37,886 nt of DNA from an uncultured Blautia sp. (lineage in GTDB: Bacteria; Bacillota; Clostridia; Lachnospirales; Lachnospiraceae): positions 1 to 37,886 of the forward strand of contig UQLX01000022.1 of the NCBI GenBank assembly GCA_900541985.1, written 5' to 3'. This document shows positions 1-9,066 of this stretch, one piece after another. The notes under the pieces were generated by a model. The model saw only the letters and a program-made list of their open reading frames with translations. It did not search any database and was not told the origin of the DNA. Position numbers and translations under genes: made by a program. Position 1 is the stretch's first letter; each line of letters opens with the position of its first letter.

Positions 1-309
1 TCTTTTTTATCCCGGGGGGAGGAGGGTGGGGATGCTGCGGACGAGCCGCTGCCGGACGGGGAAATGCCTGAAGAGGATATGGATGCTGTGGACGGGGGTA
101 TGATAGAAGACGACCTGGAGAGCAGCATATCGGAAACGGATATGGGAATGGAGGAAGATACGATTCCATATGAGGAAGCGGATATGGACGTTCCGGGAGA
201 GGATTTTTCAGCCGGCGACATTGAAATGATGAATGAGAATCCGGAAGCTGCGCTGCCGGAAGATGAGGTTCTGGTTCCGGCTCAGAGTGACATGGAGGGA
301 GCAGAATGA
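1..309 (+). CDS. C-terminal end of an acidic protein (partial)
   Basis: The frame is open from the first base of the window, so only the last 102 residues are visible. They are very rich in Asp, Glu, Met, Gly and Pro, with no Cys and no recognisable domain. This looks like a disordered acidic tail. The stop overlaps the ATG of the ABC ATPase (ATGA), so it is the upstream member of the same operon and probably part of the same export or envelope system. The neighbouring adaptor protein carries a similar Glu/Asp/Pro-rich stretch. I do not recognise the family. A reading that starts at the internal ATG at 64 is possible but unlikely, because the frame has no stop upstream of it in the window. 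Confidence 0.6.
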   Translation, partial: SFLSRGEEGGDAADEPLPDGEMPEEDMDAVDGGMIEDDLESSISETDMGMEEDTIPYEEADMDVPGEDFSAGDIEMMNENPEAALPEDEVLVPAQSDMEGAE

Positions 310-977
310 TTCTTGAGTTAAAGGGAATTTATAAGGATTATCAGCAGGGGAAAATGACCGTTCCTGTTTTAAAGGATGTGAACTTTTCCATGGAAGAAGG
401 GGAATATGTTGCGATCATGGGACCCTCCGGTTCCGGAAAAACCACGCTTATGAATATTATAGGATGCCTAGATCAGGCTACCAGTGGTGATTTTGTACTG
501 GATGGACAGGACATCCGTTCCTGCTCCGAAAACATGATGTCTGATATCCGCCTGACAAAAATCGGATTTGTATTTCAGAGCTTTCATCTTCTGCCCAGAC
601 AGTCTGCACTTGCCAATGTGGAAATGCCTCTGAATTATGCAAAGGTTCCCAAAAAAGAACGAAAAGAAAGAGCACTGAAAGCCCTGGATCGAGTAGGGCT
701 TTCTGACCGTGTGGACTTTCGGCCAAATCAGCTTTCCGGAGGCCAGATGCAGAGGGTTGCCATTGCCAGGGCAATCGTAAATAATCCGAAGCTTCTTCTG
801 GCAGATGAGCCTACAGGAGCTCTGGACAGTAAATCAGGCACACAGGTCATGGAGCTTTTTCAGAAGCTTAATGACGAGGGTGTTACAGTGCTGATGATTA
901 CCCATGACCCGGATATTGCAGCACATGCCAAGCGTGTGGTGACCATCCGTGACGGCGTGCTTCAGGAAAAGAGGTGA
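306..977 (+). CDS. MacB/LolD-type ABC transporter ATP-binding protein
   Basis: This 223-residue stand-alone nucleotide-binding domain powers the membrane protein encoded two genes downstream. All ABC motifs are present in order: Walker A GPSGSGKTT (about residues 38-46), Q-loop in VFQSFHLL, signature LSGGQMQRVAIARA (about 143-156), Walker B LLLADEPTGALD and H-loop ITHD. The sequence type (YKDYQQGKMTVPVLKDVNF near the start, EPTGALDSKSG after Walker B) is typical of the MacB/LolD/FtsE group that drives mechanotransmission permeases rather than importers. Its ATG overlaps the upstream stop, and the adaptor starts 4 nt after its own stop, so the genes are translationally coupled. It is the only MacB-type ATPase in the window. 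It could also serve the ATPase-less adaptor/permease pair at 12.8-15.2 kb, which is speculation. Confidence 0.93.
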   Translation: MILELKGIYKDYQQGKMTVPVLKDVNFSMEEGEYVAIMGPSGSGKTTLMNIIGCLDQATSGDFVLDGQDIRSCSENMMSDIRLTKIGFVFQSFHLLPRQSALANVEMPLNYAKVPKKERKERALKALDRVGLSDRVDFRPNQLSGGQMQRVAIARAIVNNPKLLLADEPTGALDSKSGTQVMELFQKLNDEGVTVLMITHDPDIAAHAKRVVTIRDGVLQEKR

Positions 978-981
978 GACC

Positions 982-2970
982 ATGAAGACAGGCAAAAAGA
1001 TAATCATCGGTGTGCTTGTGGCGGCGCTGACGGCAGGAGGTACGGCAGGAGCAGCTGTTTATTTTAAAAAGAATAATCAGGATACTGTAGGAGTGGTCAG
1101 TGTGGACAGTCTGGCTTCTGATTATTATATGGATGATACGATTCTGGATGGAAATATTGTTACGAATGTTACACAGAACATAGTGGTAGATAAGGATATG
1201 ATTATTCAGGATCTGTTTGTACAAAAGGGTGACCCGGTACAAAAAGGTGACAAGCTGATGTCCTTTGACATGACTCTGGTCCAGATGGAGCTGAATATTG
1301 CAAAGTTGAAAAAGCAGAAGCAGGAAAAAGATCTGGAAAAGGCTGTAAACAGACTGAACAGCCTGAAGAATGGAGGCCCGATCGAGGAAGACGAATCTTC
1401 TCTTCCGGATTCAATCGGAGATTCAAACAGCGGCAGCGACCAGATAGATTCGGACGAGGAACTGGCATCTGCTTACGGTAATGTAAAGGGAATATATCTG
1501 GCAGCTGTTATGAAACCAATACTTGCAGTGGCAGAACTGTTTGGAGACGATGCAGGCTCGGTTGTGATTCCCGAACAGGATGAAAATACAGATGCAGCCG
1601 GAAATGAACAGCAGGGAGAAACAGAAAATCCGGAAATGCCGGAGGGATCCGACGGAGATGTGACAGTAGATTTCGGAGACGGAGAAGAAATAACACCTAC
1701 TCCACCGGCAGAGCCATCTGTTACCCCGCCTGTAACGGAAACTCCGGAAGAAGAATTTTCGGATGATGTGTCAGATGATATAGAAATCATAGACCCGGAA
1801 CCGAATCCAAATGAAAATGATATCACCGACGGAACCCCTGCTTTTTACCAGAAACTGGACGGAGACACAGAGCCATTTGAAGGAAGCGGAACAGAAGAGG
1901 ATCCCTATATTTTTCTTTGCAGCTCGGCAAAAGGAACGGTGATCGCGACAGGTTCATTTCTGAATAAGATGGCAGGTTTTAAGCCTGATGGCACGAAGGA
2001 GCCGGGTGTGAACGGTTACTGGTATCAGCTGGAATTTCATCAGAATGATACCATTACAAATTTTGCAGACAGAATGGAATCCTGTACCGGATATTATCTG
2101 ATCGACGGCAGTCTTCTGGAAAAGATGGTAGATGAAACAGCAGAAATGGAGTACACACTGGAAGGGGCAACAAGGCCGGAGACAGAAGATTCCATACCAC
2201 CGGACGGCGGATGGGATCCGGATGGAGGTGTGGATGCACCCTCTATTTCCAGAGAAGAAGCGATCAAGCTCCAGGAAACCAAGGTGGAAGGTCTGAGACT
2301 GGATATCAGAGAAAGCGAGATCAATATCAACAAGCTGGAAAAAAAGGTGAAGAACGAAGTGATATACAGCAAGCTGGACGGTACGGTAGCCGAAGTGGGA
2401 GATCCCCTGACCGGAGTATCGGAAGGTGATGCGTTTATGACAGTAAAAAGCAAAGAAGGCTATTATGTAAAAGGAACTGTCAGTGAGCTTCTTCTGGATC
2501 AGATGCAGGAAGGCACTAAGCTGCAGTGCTCCGGTTCAGGAGGTACTTTTGAGGCCGAGGTAGTGGATGTATCTGATTATCCGGTATCCTCCAGCAGCTT
2601 TATGGGAAGTGGAAATCCAAATGTTTCCTATTATACTTACAGCGCAACGATTTCCGATAAAACAGTACAGGTATCAGAGGATGACTGGATCAGCATCACG
2701 CTGCAGGAAAAAACACAGAATTCAAATGTGATTGTTTTGGATAAGGCATTTGTGCGCACAGAAAATGGAAAATATTATGTGTATAAAGATGACAATGGAG
2801 TTCTGAAAAAACAGCTGCTGACCATTGGAGGTAATGTAAACGGAGGAAACTCCGTCCTGATTAAGAGCGGTATCACCCGCGAAGACAGGATTGCTTTTCC
2901 TTATGGAAAAACAGTTAAAGAGGGTGTAAAGACAAAACAGAGCACTCTTGAAGAACTGTATGGATACTAG
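982..2970 (+). CDS. HlyD/MacA-type membrane-fusion adaptor with large acidic insert
   Basis: I start this protein at ATG 982, five bases after GAGGTGAG, rather than at an upstream ATG inside the ATPase gene; this gives 662 residues. The N terminus is basic (MKTGKK) followed by one membrane segment (about residues 5-27). Next comes a lipoyl-like half-domain ending in a charged coiled coil (about 60-130). A long insert of more than 200 residues follows, rich in Glu, Asp, Pro, Gly and Thr, with a small ordered-looking part (GYWYQLEFHQNDTITNFADR). A second coiled coil, the other lipoyl half (VIYSKLDGTVAEVGDPL) and a beta-barrel complete the adaptor. The family links an ABC permease to extracellular partners. 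Typical adaptors are 350-450 residues, so the insert is unusual. The MacB-type permease starts 14 nt downstream. Confidence 0.88.
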   Translation: MKTGKKIIIGVLVAALTAGGTAGAAVYFKKNNQDTVGVVSVDSLASDYYMDDTILDGNIVTNVTQNIVVDKDMIIQDLFVQKGDPVQKGDKLMSFDMTLVQMELNIAKLKKQKQEKDLEKAVNRLNSLKNGGPIEEDESSLPDSIGDSNSGSDQIDSDEELASAYGNVKGIYLAAVMKPILAVAELFGDDAGSVVIPEQDENTDAAGNEQQGETENPEMPEGSDGDVTVDFGDGEEITPTPPAEPSVTPPVTETPEEEFSDDVSDDIEIIDPEPNPNENDITDGTPAFYQKLDGDTEPFEGSGTEEDPYIFLCSSAKGTVIATGSFLNKMAGFKPDGTKEPGVNGYWYQLEFHQNDTITNFADRMESCTGYYLIDGSLLEKMVDETAEMEYTLEGATRPETEDSIPPDGGWDPDGGVDAPSISREEAIKLQETKVEGLRLDIRESEININKLEKKVKNEVIYSKLDGTVAEVGDPLTGVSEGDAFMTVKSKEGYYVKGTVSELLLDQMQEGTKLQCSGSGGTFEAEVVDVSDYPVSSSSFMGSGNPNVSYYTYSATISDKTVQVSEDDWISITLQEKTQNSNVIVLDKAFVRTENGKYYVYKDDNGVLKKQLLTIGGNVNGGNSVLIKSGITREDRIAFPYGKTVKEGVKTKQSTLEELYGY

Positions 2971-2984
2971 AAAGGTGGGAGTTT

Positions 2985-4235
2985 ATGCTTGAAAATATAA
3001 GAATATCCATTCAGGGAATCTGGTCGCATAAAATGCGCTCCTTTCTTACCATGCTGGGTATCATCATTGGAATTGCTTCGATCATTGCCATTGTGTCTAC
3101 GATCAAAGGAACCAGTGAGCAGATCAAAGAGGATCTGATCGGAGCAGGAAACAACACCGTGACTATCAGTCTTTATGATGGAGACAGCGGTTACGACCCC
3201 ATGTTTGGGATGAGCAACAGTGGGAATCCGCCTCTTCTTTCTAATGAGCAGAAAGAGGATGTTATGGATATTGAACATGTGGAGAACGCTACATTTTTTT
3301 ATACCAATACATACAGCAGCGTATATTATCAGAACACAACTCTGCAGGGCGGTACGGTTTACGGAATCGATCAGAATTATCTGGATACCTGCGGATATAT
3401 GATCCAGGAAGGCAGGGGATTTATCCAGAAGGATTATGATAATCTGAACAAGGTGGCACTGATCGACAACAATGCGGCAGAAAACCTGTTTTCCGGGGAA
3501 AACCCGCTGGGTAAGACCATAGAAATCGGTGACGATCCCTTTGTGGTGGTAGGCATCGTTCAGCAGGGAGACAGCTATCAGCCGAATATCAACAGCCTGA
3601 ATGAATACTATGAATATTATCAGACTGTGATCGGTACAGTGCTGATACCGAACAGGTGCTGGCCTATTGCCTTTCAGTTTGATGAACCGGAAAATATAGT
3701 GATCAAAGCAGACTCCACGGATAATATGAGCTCTGCGGGAAACAGTGCTGCCAAGATCCTGAATCAGGGAATCAGCGAGGATTCCAAATTCAAATATAAA
3801 GCAGACGACGTAATGGAACGTGTGAAAAATCTGCAGAATCTCAGCGAGAGCACCAACCAGCAGTTGTTGTGGATCGCCAGCATTTCCCTTCTTGTAGGAG
3901 GTATCGGCGTTATGAACATCATGCTGGTGTCGGTAACTGAGAGAACCAGCGAGATCGGACTGAAAAAAGCCATAGGCGCCAGAAAAAAGGTGATCCTGTA
4001 TCAGTTCCTTACAGAAGCCTCCATGCTGACCAGCATCGGGGGAATCATCGGAGTGGTTTTGGGAATTATTTTATCCAGGGTGGTATCCAGGGTTTCCGGT
4101 GCGCCTACAGCGATCAGTGTGCCGGCGATTATCGGCTCTGTGCTGTTTTCAACAATGATCGGTGTGATCTTCGGATTGCTTCCTTCGGTGAAAGCAGCCA
4201 ACCTGAATCCTATCGATGCACTGAGGAGCGAATAA
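2985..4235 (+). CDS. MacB/FtsX-family ABC transporter permease
   Basis: This 416-residue membrane protein has the classic MacB layout: a first membrane segment after MLENIRISIQGIWSHKMRSF (LTMLGIIIGIASIIAIVSTI), a large extracellular core domain (about residues 50-285), and three C-terminal membrane segments. The loop ERTSEIGLKKAIGARKK before the last two segments is the family hallmark that contacts the ATPase. With the ATPase at 306 and the adaptor at 982 it forms a tripartite-like exporter or mechanotransmission complex. The substrate cannot be told from sequence. GGTGGGAG precedes the ATG at good spacing. The gene converges on the histidine kinase with only 23 bases between the stops and no convincing terminator. 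Confidence 0.92.
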   Translation: MLENIRISIQGIWSHKMRSFLTMLGIIIGIASIIAIVSTIKGTSEQIKEDLIGAGNNTVTISLYDGDSGYDPMFGMSNSGNPPLLSNEQKEDVMDIEHVENATFFYTNTYSSVYYQNTTLQGGTVYGIDQNYLDTCGYMIQEGRGFIQKDYDNLNKVALIDNNAAENLFSGENPLGKTIEIGDDPFVVVGIVQQGDSYQPNINSLNEYYEYYQTVIGTVLIPNRCWPIAFQFDEPENIVIKADSTDNMSSAGNSAAKILNQGISEDSKFKYKADDVMERVKNLQNLSESTNQQLLWIASISLLVGGIGVMNIMLVSVTERTSEIGLKKAIGARKKVILYQFLTEASMLTSIGGIIGVVLGIILSRVVSRVSGAPTAISVPAIIGSVLFSTMIGVIFGLLPSVKAANLNPIDALRSE

Positions 4236-4258
4236 AAAACGGCATGGAAAAATCCCAT

Positions 4259-5542
4259 TCAGTTTTTTGACAGGGGAAGCTTCAGGACAAAAGTAGCTCC
4301 TCCGCCGGGGGCATCCAGAACACTCAGACTGCCATGATGGAGAAGCGCGATCTCTTTTGCAATACAAAGGCCGAGACCGAAATGCTGCTTGTCATTTCGG
4401 GAGGTATCTGAGCGGTAAAAACGCTGAAAAACAGAATCCTTTTCGGAATCGGGAATACCGGGACCGTTGTCAGAAACAGAGATGGCAATGGCTCCCGGTT
4501 CTTTTTTTGCCTGAAGACGGATAAGCCCTCCTTCCGGTACATAGCTTAGTGCATTGTCGATCAGGATGGTCAGAATCTGATTGATTTTTTCCGGATCGCA
4601 GATGCAGAGAGGAAGTGGATCCTCCGGGAGATCGATCTGTAATTTTTTGCCGCTTTCACGGGCTGGCTGCTGATACTTTTCAAAGGCTTCCAGAAGAAGC
4701 GTATCCACCTCGCAGGGTACCGTATTCAGCACCCAGGTGTGATTGTCTGATCTGGAAAGAGAAAGCATATCCTGGATCAGTCGGGCCATACGCTGACATT
4801 CCTCAAGACTGATGGAGATAAAACGGTCTGCCTGTTCCTTTGATGCATGTGGAACGGCAGACAGACTGCTCTGGATCACTGCCAGAGGCGAACGCAGTTC
4901 ATGGGATGCCGCGGCAATAAAGGAATTCTGCTCCTTCCGGCTTTTTTCCAGAGGCTGGATCATTTTTCTGGTAAAAAGCCAGGAAAATACAGAAAGGGCA
5001 AAAATTGCAGTCAGAACAGCACAGAGAAAAAGAAGACGCATTCTCAGGATCTGAGAGGCCTGCTCCTTTTGGGAATAAAGAAAAACAGCATGAAGAGAGC
5101 CCTGTTTTTTGGGAATACGGGCAGTACAGGCATAGTAGCCGGGAATCTGGAACATGGCCACCTTGGAAAGCGTCTGGGCACTGCCGGAGGAAGTCAGATC
5201 CAGTCCGTGGTTTTCCTTTGATTCTTTTTTTGCCAGAGAGAATGTATCCTGAAGGTCGGATTTTTCATGAAGCCGGTCAAAAAACAGAGGATGCTCTCCA
5301 TCAAGAATCTGCATCTGAATATGATAATTATTCTGTGCCTGCTGCATCCAGCGGTGGGACAATACGTTCTGGCTTTCCAGATAGGAAATACAGGAATAGG
5401 CATTATTGGTGAATATGGTACAATGGTTCTGACGTATATTTCTTTCGGTGATCAGAAGACAGGCAGCTGCCATAAGAGACAGTATGATTCCTGTGATAAG
5501 GGTGGAAAAAAGAGTCATATGTATGTGAAGTCTGCGAAACAT
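4259..5542 (-). CDS. Membrane sensor histidine kinase
   Basis: This 427-residue kinase has two membrane segments (about residues 10-33 and 170-190) flanking an extracellular sensor of about 135 residues. No clear HAMP follows. The H-box is AASHELRSPLAVIQ with phospho-acceptor His214; the N-box is ILTILIDNALSYV; G1 is VSDNGPGIPDSEK; G2 is GLGLCIAKEI. It autophosphorylates and should pass phosphate to an OmpR-family regulator. No regulator is adjacent. The only one in the window (9116-9796) is on the same strand and upstream, separated by two opposite-strand lipoprotein genes, so I infer they are partners. A strong AAAGGGGG ribosome-binding site precedes the ATG. A 20-bp motif shared with the regulator's own promoter lies upstream (5590-5609), which supports autoregulation. 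Confidence 0.9.
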   Translation of the reverse strand: MFRRLHIHMTLFSTLITGIILSLMAAACLLITERNIRQNHCTIFTNNAYSCISYLESQNVLSHRWMQQAQNNYHIQMQILDGEHPLFFDRLHEKSDLQDTFSLAKKESKENHGLDLTSSGSAQTLSKVAMFQIPGYYACTARIPKKQGSLHAVFLYSQKEQASQILRMRLLFLCAVLTAIFALSVFSWLFTRKMIQPLEKSRKEQNSFIAAASHELRSPLAVIQSSLSAVPHASKEQADRFISISLEECQRMARLIQDMLSLSRSDNHTWVLNTVPCEVDTLLLEAFEKYQQPARESGKKLQIDLPEDPLPLCICDPEKINQILTILIDNALSYVPEGGLIRLQAKKEPGAIAISVSDNGPGIPDSEKDSVFQRFYRSDTSRNDKQHFGLGLCIAKEIALLHHGSLSVLDAPGGGATFVLKLPLSKN

Positions 5543-5563
5543 AAAATCCCCCTTTATGGAAAG

Positions 5564-5609
5564 TTTATAATGGTATCATATCATAATTTTCTGGAAAGAG
5601 CCTCTAAAA
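5564..5609 (-). promoter_or_regulatory. Putative response-regulator box and -10 for the histidine kinase
   Basis: On the minus strand, TTTTAGAGGCTCTTTCCAGA (5609-5590) matches the locus-wide box. TATAAA (5569-5564) begins 21 nt after it and is 22 nt upstream of the kinase start codon. The two T-rich half-sites are one helical turn apart (11 bp), as in OmpR-family sites. No good -35 exists, which fits activator-dependent promoters. Confidence 0.5.
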
Positions 5610-5631
5610 ATCATAATAAGAAATAGAAAGT

Positions 5632-5676
5632 GTTTAGAGAATGCTTTGTTAACATGACAATATTGAAGAGTATAAT
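5632..5676 (+). promoter_or_regulatory. Degenerate regulator box and -10 before the decayed lipoprotein gene
   Basis: GTTTAGAG (5632-5639) keeps the first half-site of the box, but the second half (GCTTTGTTA) has drifted. A perfect TATAAT follows at 5671-5676, 20 nt after the box end, the same spacing as at the intact sites. TTAACA (5649-5654) could act as a -35 at 16 bp. The site drives only a pseudogene, so its erosion is expected. Confidence 0.4.
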
Positions 5677-5695
5677 ACCAGGAAAAGGCTATGAT

Positions 5696-6636
5696 ATGAA
5701 AAAATGGAAGCGGACAGTTGTCAGGCAAGGCAGAAGATGTGGACATGGTTGATGACCTTACGTCTTTGAAAGATATGGTGAAAAAGCATAAAGCTGATTT
5801 TTCTTCTGACTTTTTTTCGGCTTATAAGGCACGTGTTCCCCAGATTTTTCTTACCAGTCTTTTTGAACTTTCTTCTCCTTCCTGGATGAAAAAAAAACGG
5901 AGGGGTGGATGAAGAGAAGGTCAGGGAATTTCTGGAACTGACATATGAGATCTGCCATGCAGATAAGGAATATGAAGGATATACGGAAGATACCTCCGAT
6001 TCAGAGGAAAAGGAGACACGGTGGTATGAAAAAAACAGGAGACAGGAGGCTTCTCCGGCTTTGGATCTGCTTTTGATGAGGGCGGAAAAACAGCTTTTTT
6101 CTTACGGATATCTGTTTTCTCTTGATCATGTTTTCCTTATGAATACAGTGGAAACAGAAAAACCGGAATTTACCCACAGGCTTTTTAACGGACAGGAGAA
6201 AAACTGCTTCGCCCCGGAACTTATTCTGGGGATCAGCGCGGCTGCCCGGGAAAAAGAAGCGGCGCAGATGTTTGTGGAATTTTTATTTAGTGAAGAACAG
6301 CAGAAAAATGGAAAAGAAGCAGGCTTTCCTGTAAGAAAATCCATTTATGAAAGCGATGAATACTGGGAATTGGGACGAGAGGGCAGCTTTGAAGGCGCAA
6401 GTCCAGCAACCTATAATGGTGAAATGACGGAGATCATCGACGTGCTTCATTCCTCTGACAGCCAGTTAAAGGAAATAAGAGAGCTTGGCAAAACTCTTAC
6501 AACGCCTGTAGAGAGAAACAGAGTTCTTCTTGATGCAGTAAAAAAAGCCGGAGTACGATATTTGAAAAATGAAACAGATTTGGATCAGGCAGTGAGGGAA
6601 ACCATATCTCAGGTGAACTTATATTTAGCAGAATAA
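5696..6636 (+). pseudogene. Decayed paralogue of the downstream solute-binding lipoprotein
   Basis: A start with ribosome-binding site (AGGAAAAGG, ATG 5696) encodes MKKWKRTVV, resembling the basic start of the intact lipoprotein at 6710. The frame then jumps straight into sequence matching the middle of that protein (GKAEDVDMVDDLTSLKDMV versus GNKEDVEKAGDIVSMADML), so roughly 460 residues are missing. At 5889-5897 a run of nine A has one A too many: removing it joins SWMKK to NGGVDEEKVREFL, which aligns with the paralogue's DGSLDEAAVQEYL. The last 230 residues stay in frame to the stop and share ELGKTLTTP, the FP[VR] block and the C-terminal QVNLYLAE. It has therefore lost its lipobox and propeller half and carries a frameshift. 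It is the remnant of a tandem duplication. A residual protein from the GTG at 5905 is possible but would have no export signal. Confidence 0.82.
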
Positions 6637-6639
6637 ATT

Positions 6640-6689
6640 TCTTAGAGGTTCTTTTGAGAATGGGCTGTTATCCTGTGAGAAAATAAAAA
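6640..6689 (+). promoter_or_regulatory. Putative response-regulator box for the lipoprotein gene
   Basis: TCTTAGAGGTTCTTTTGAGA (6640-6659) fits the shared box at every conserved position. GAAAAT (6679-6684) begins 20 nt after it and could be the -10; TAAAAA at 6684-6689 is an alternative. The lipoprotein ATG is at 6710 behind GGAGGAA. Confidence 0.5.
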
Positions 6690-6709
6690 TAGATGGAGGA
6701 AATGTAATT

Positions 6710-9064
6710 ATGACCAGATATCGCATATGGAAACGGAGGACGGCGCTTACAGCTGCCATGGTTCTTGCCCTGACGCCGGGACTTGCCGGATGCGGAAACA
6801 CGGAAAAGGCAGATCATACAAAAAAAGAAAAAACAGACACAAAGGATACACAAAAAGAAGAAAAAACAATGGGCCGCTATCTGGAGGAGGATGTAGTTCT
6901 TCCGGAGGACTGCGGAGATATTGCAGACATGACTCTTCTGGAGGATGAAACCCTGAGGATTTGCTTTTATAAAGGCAATGAGGGCGTTTTCTATGCAGAT
7001 TCTTCTGACGGAGGGAAAACCTGGAAGGAAGCGGTGGATCTTTCGGAGGCGGTGCAGGTAGACACATCGAAATACGGTCTTTCTTACCCGAAGCTGGGAG
7101 CAAATGGTGGGATTTTTGTATCTGCCTATGACGCTTCGGGAGAATCGGAGGAGCATAAGTATTATTATCTGGCTCCGGATGGCAGTGTGCAGGAGCCGGA
7201 TCTTTCTCAGGCGCTTGCAAGCGCCTATGTTTCGGAAGCACGTTTTACAGATAAAGGAAATCTTATCATCAATGATTTTTCAACTGCCCTTGTAGAGATC
7301 AATCCTCTTGACGGGAGTGTTGTGAGAAAATACGAGGAAGGAAGCGTTGTTTCCTGTTTTGCCTCTATAGGTAATTATCTGGTGGCAGTTACCAATTCCA
7401 CAGTTCATTATTATGATCTGGAAACAGGGGAGCCTCTGGAGGATGCGGCAGCGCTGACAGAGCAGATCACGGAAGACAAAAGTAATCTTGAGCTTACCAG
7501 TACGTCCTCTTACCCTCTTGTATTTTCAAAAGGCGATGAGGAGGACAGCCTTTTTTATACAGAGGACGGAGGAGTTTTCCGTTTCTCCTTTGAGGGAAGT
7601 GTTGTGGAAGAGGTGATCGATGGAAACCTGAACAGCCTTTCTTCTCCGGATATTTCTCTTGTGGCAATGAACCGGGATCAGGACGGAAACTTTTATGTGG
7701 CAGTTCAGGATGGCGCCGCAGATATGGGCCATATGGGAAGGATTTTAAAGTATACCTATTCCCCGGATACACCGGCAGAGCCGGATATAGGGCTGACGGT
7801 ATATTCCCTTTTGGACAATTCCTATATTCGTCAGGCGGCGGCTGTTTTTCAGAAGAAATATCCGGATATTTATCTGAATCTGGAAGTGGGAATGACAGGA
7901 GAAGACGGAATGACAACTACAGACGCCCTGAAAACACTGAATACAGAAATTATGGCAGGAAACGGACCGGATGTTATGATTCTGGACGGCATTCCAGAGG
8001 ATACTTATATAGAAAAGGGAATGCTTGCAGATATCAGCAGTATTCTGGATAAGGCGGAAGAGACAGACGGAATTCTGGATAATATCAGAGAACCTTACAG
8101 AGAGGAAGACGGAAGCCAGTATGTGATGCCGCTGAAATTCAGTATTCCCCTGATTCAGGGAAACAAAGAAGATGTGGAAAAAGCCGGGGATATTGTCTCC
8201 ATGGCGGATATGCTGGAAAGCTATCAGAATGAATATACAGAAATGAAGATGCCACTCTCGTTGATGGGAGCAGGACCGGAAGGCTTTCTAAGAGCCTTTG
8301 CCGATGTAAATGCTCCTGCATGGCAGAAGGAAGACGGCTCTCTGGATGAAGCGGCAGTGCAGGAATACCTGGAGCAGGCAGGCCGGATCTATACTACAGG
8401 AAAAGAAAGTATGGATTATATCAAAGAAATGGCAGGCGAGTATGTTTACAGCATCAGTGAACTGTCGATTTTGAGTAATGTCAGTGCTTCTGTGATGTCT
8501 CTGCTGGGGGGATATGTGAAGATGGCTGCAGGCAGACTGGCTTCTCCGGAAGAACTTGCAAATATGTACAGTCTGGAGCAGAAAATGGGAGCTATCACCC
8601 ATAGCTTATGGAACGGACAGGCACAGAACTGCTTTGTTCCGGTTCAGACAGTGGGAATCAGTGCCAAAGCAGAACAGAAGGATGCAGCAGAAAAACTGGT
8701 GGGATTCCTGTTTACAAAGGAAGGCCAGGAAATTGGAAGCGACAGCGGATTTCCTGTAAATGAAACCGTGTATGACAGCGAAGACTACTGGGCGGCAGGA
8801 GACGAACAGGGACGTTTGGGGATTTCGGGATCCGGAAATATCTCTACAGGCGAATACGTGGAACTGGAGGTCGTCCAGGCGGACGAAGAGACCACAAAGG
8901 AAATTCAGGAGCTTGGAAAATCACTTACCACACCATCCAGGGGAAATGAGGTCATCCTGAACGCTATAGCCGAAAACGGAACCAGATATTTAAACGGAGA
9001 GATCAGCCTTGAGGAGGCGGCAAAGGGAGCTGTTCAGCAGGTAAATCTTTATCTGGCAGAGTAA
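6710..9064 (+). CDS. Lipoprotein: Asp-box/propeller-like half fused to an extracellular solute-binding half
   Basis: This 784-residue protein begins with a lipoprotein signal ending in the lipobox LAGC (Cys28), then a Lys/Asp/Thr linker. Residues about 55-350 form a beta-rich half with an Asp-box (SSDGGKTW near residue 100) and repeated short blades. From about residue 360 (DIGLTVYSLLDNSYIRQAAAVFQKKYP) the protein resembles family 1 solute-binding proteins (sugar-type), with the usual NGPDVMILD-like segment and a C-terminal lobe (NGQAQNCFVP, GFPVNETVYDSEDYW). It should sit on the outer face of the membrane. The sugar-type permeases at 11102-12801 are the obvious partners; the same predicted regulatory box precedes both. 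Typical solute-binding proteins are about 430-550 residues, so the N-terminal half is an addition. A decayed paralogue lies just upstream. The ligand is unknown. Confidence 0.85.
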   Translation: MTRYRIWKRRTALTAAMVLALTPGLAGCGNTEKADHTKKEKTDTKDTQKEEKTMGRYLEEDVVLPEDCGDIADMTLLEDETLRICFYKGNEGVFYADSSDGGKTWKEAVDLSEAVQVDTSKYGLSYPKLGANGGIFVSAYDASGESEEHKYYYLAPDGSVQEPDLSQALASAYVSEARFTDKGNLIINDFSTALVEINPLDGSVVRKYEEGSVVSCFASIGNYLVAVTNSTVHYYDLETGEPLEDAAALTEQITEDKSNLELTSTSSYPLVFSKGDEEDSLFYTEDGGVFRFSFEGSVVEEVIDGNLNSLSSPDISLVAMNRDQDGNFYVAVQDGAADMGHMGRILKYTYSPDTPAEPDIGLTVYSLLDNSYIRQAAAVFQKKYPDIYLNLEVGMTGEDGMTTTDALKTLNTEIMAGNGPDVMILDGIPEDTYIEKGMLADISSILDKAEETDGILDNIREPYREEDGSQYVMPLKFSIPLIQGNKEDVEKAGDIVSMADMLESYQNEYTEMKMPLSLMGAGPEGFLRAFADVNAPAWQKEDGSLDEAAVQEYLEQAGRIYTTGKESMDYIKEMAGEYVYSISELSILSNVSASVMSLLGGYVKMAAGRLASPEELANMYSLEQKMGAITHSLWNGQAQNCFVPVQTVGISAKAEQKDAAEKLVGFLFTKEGQEIGSDSGFPVNETVYDSEDYWAAGDEQGRLGISGSGNISTGEYVELEVVQADEETTKEIQELGKSLTTPSRGNEVILNAIAENGTRYLNGEISLEEAAKGAVQQVNLYLAE

Positions 9065-9066
9065 AC

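Noticed and set aside
4236..4258. Possible terminator between the converging MacB-type permease and kinase genes
   Set aside because: Only a four-base ATGG/CCAT stem with flanking A and T runs; too weak to call.
5718..5912. Independent small gene starting at TTG 5718
   Set aside because: Its product aligns with the middle of the lipoprotein at 6710 and continues in the next frame after the nine-A run, so it is a piece of the pseudogene.
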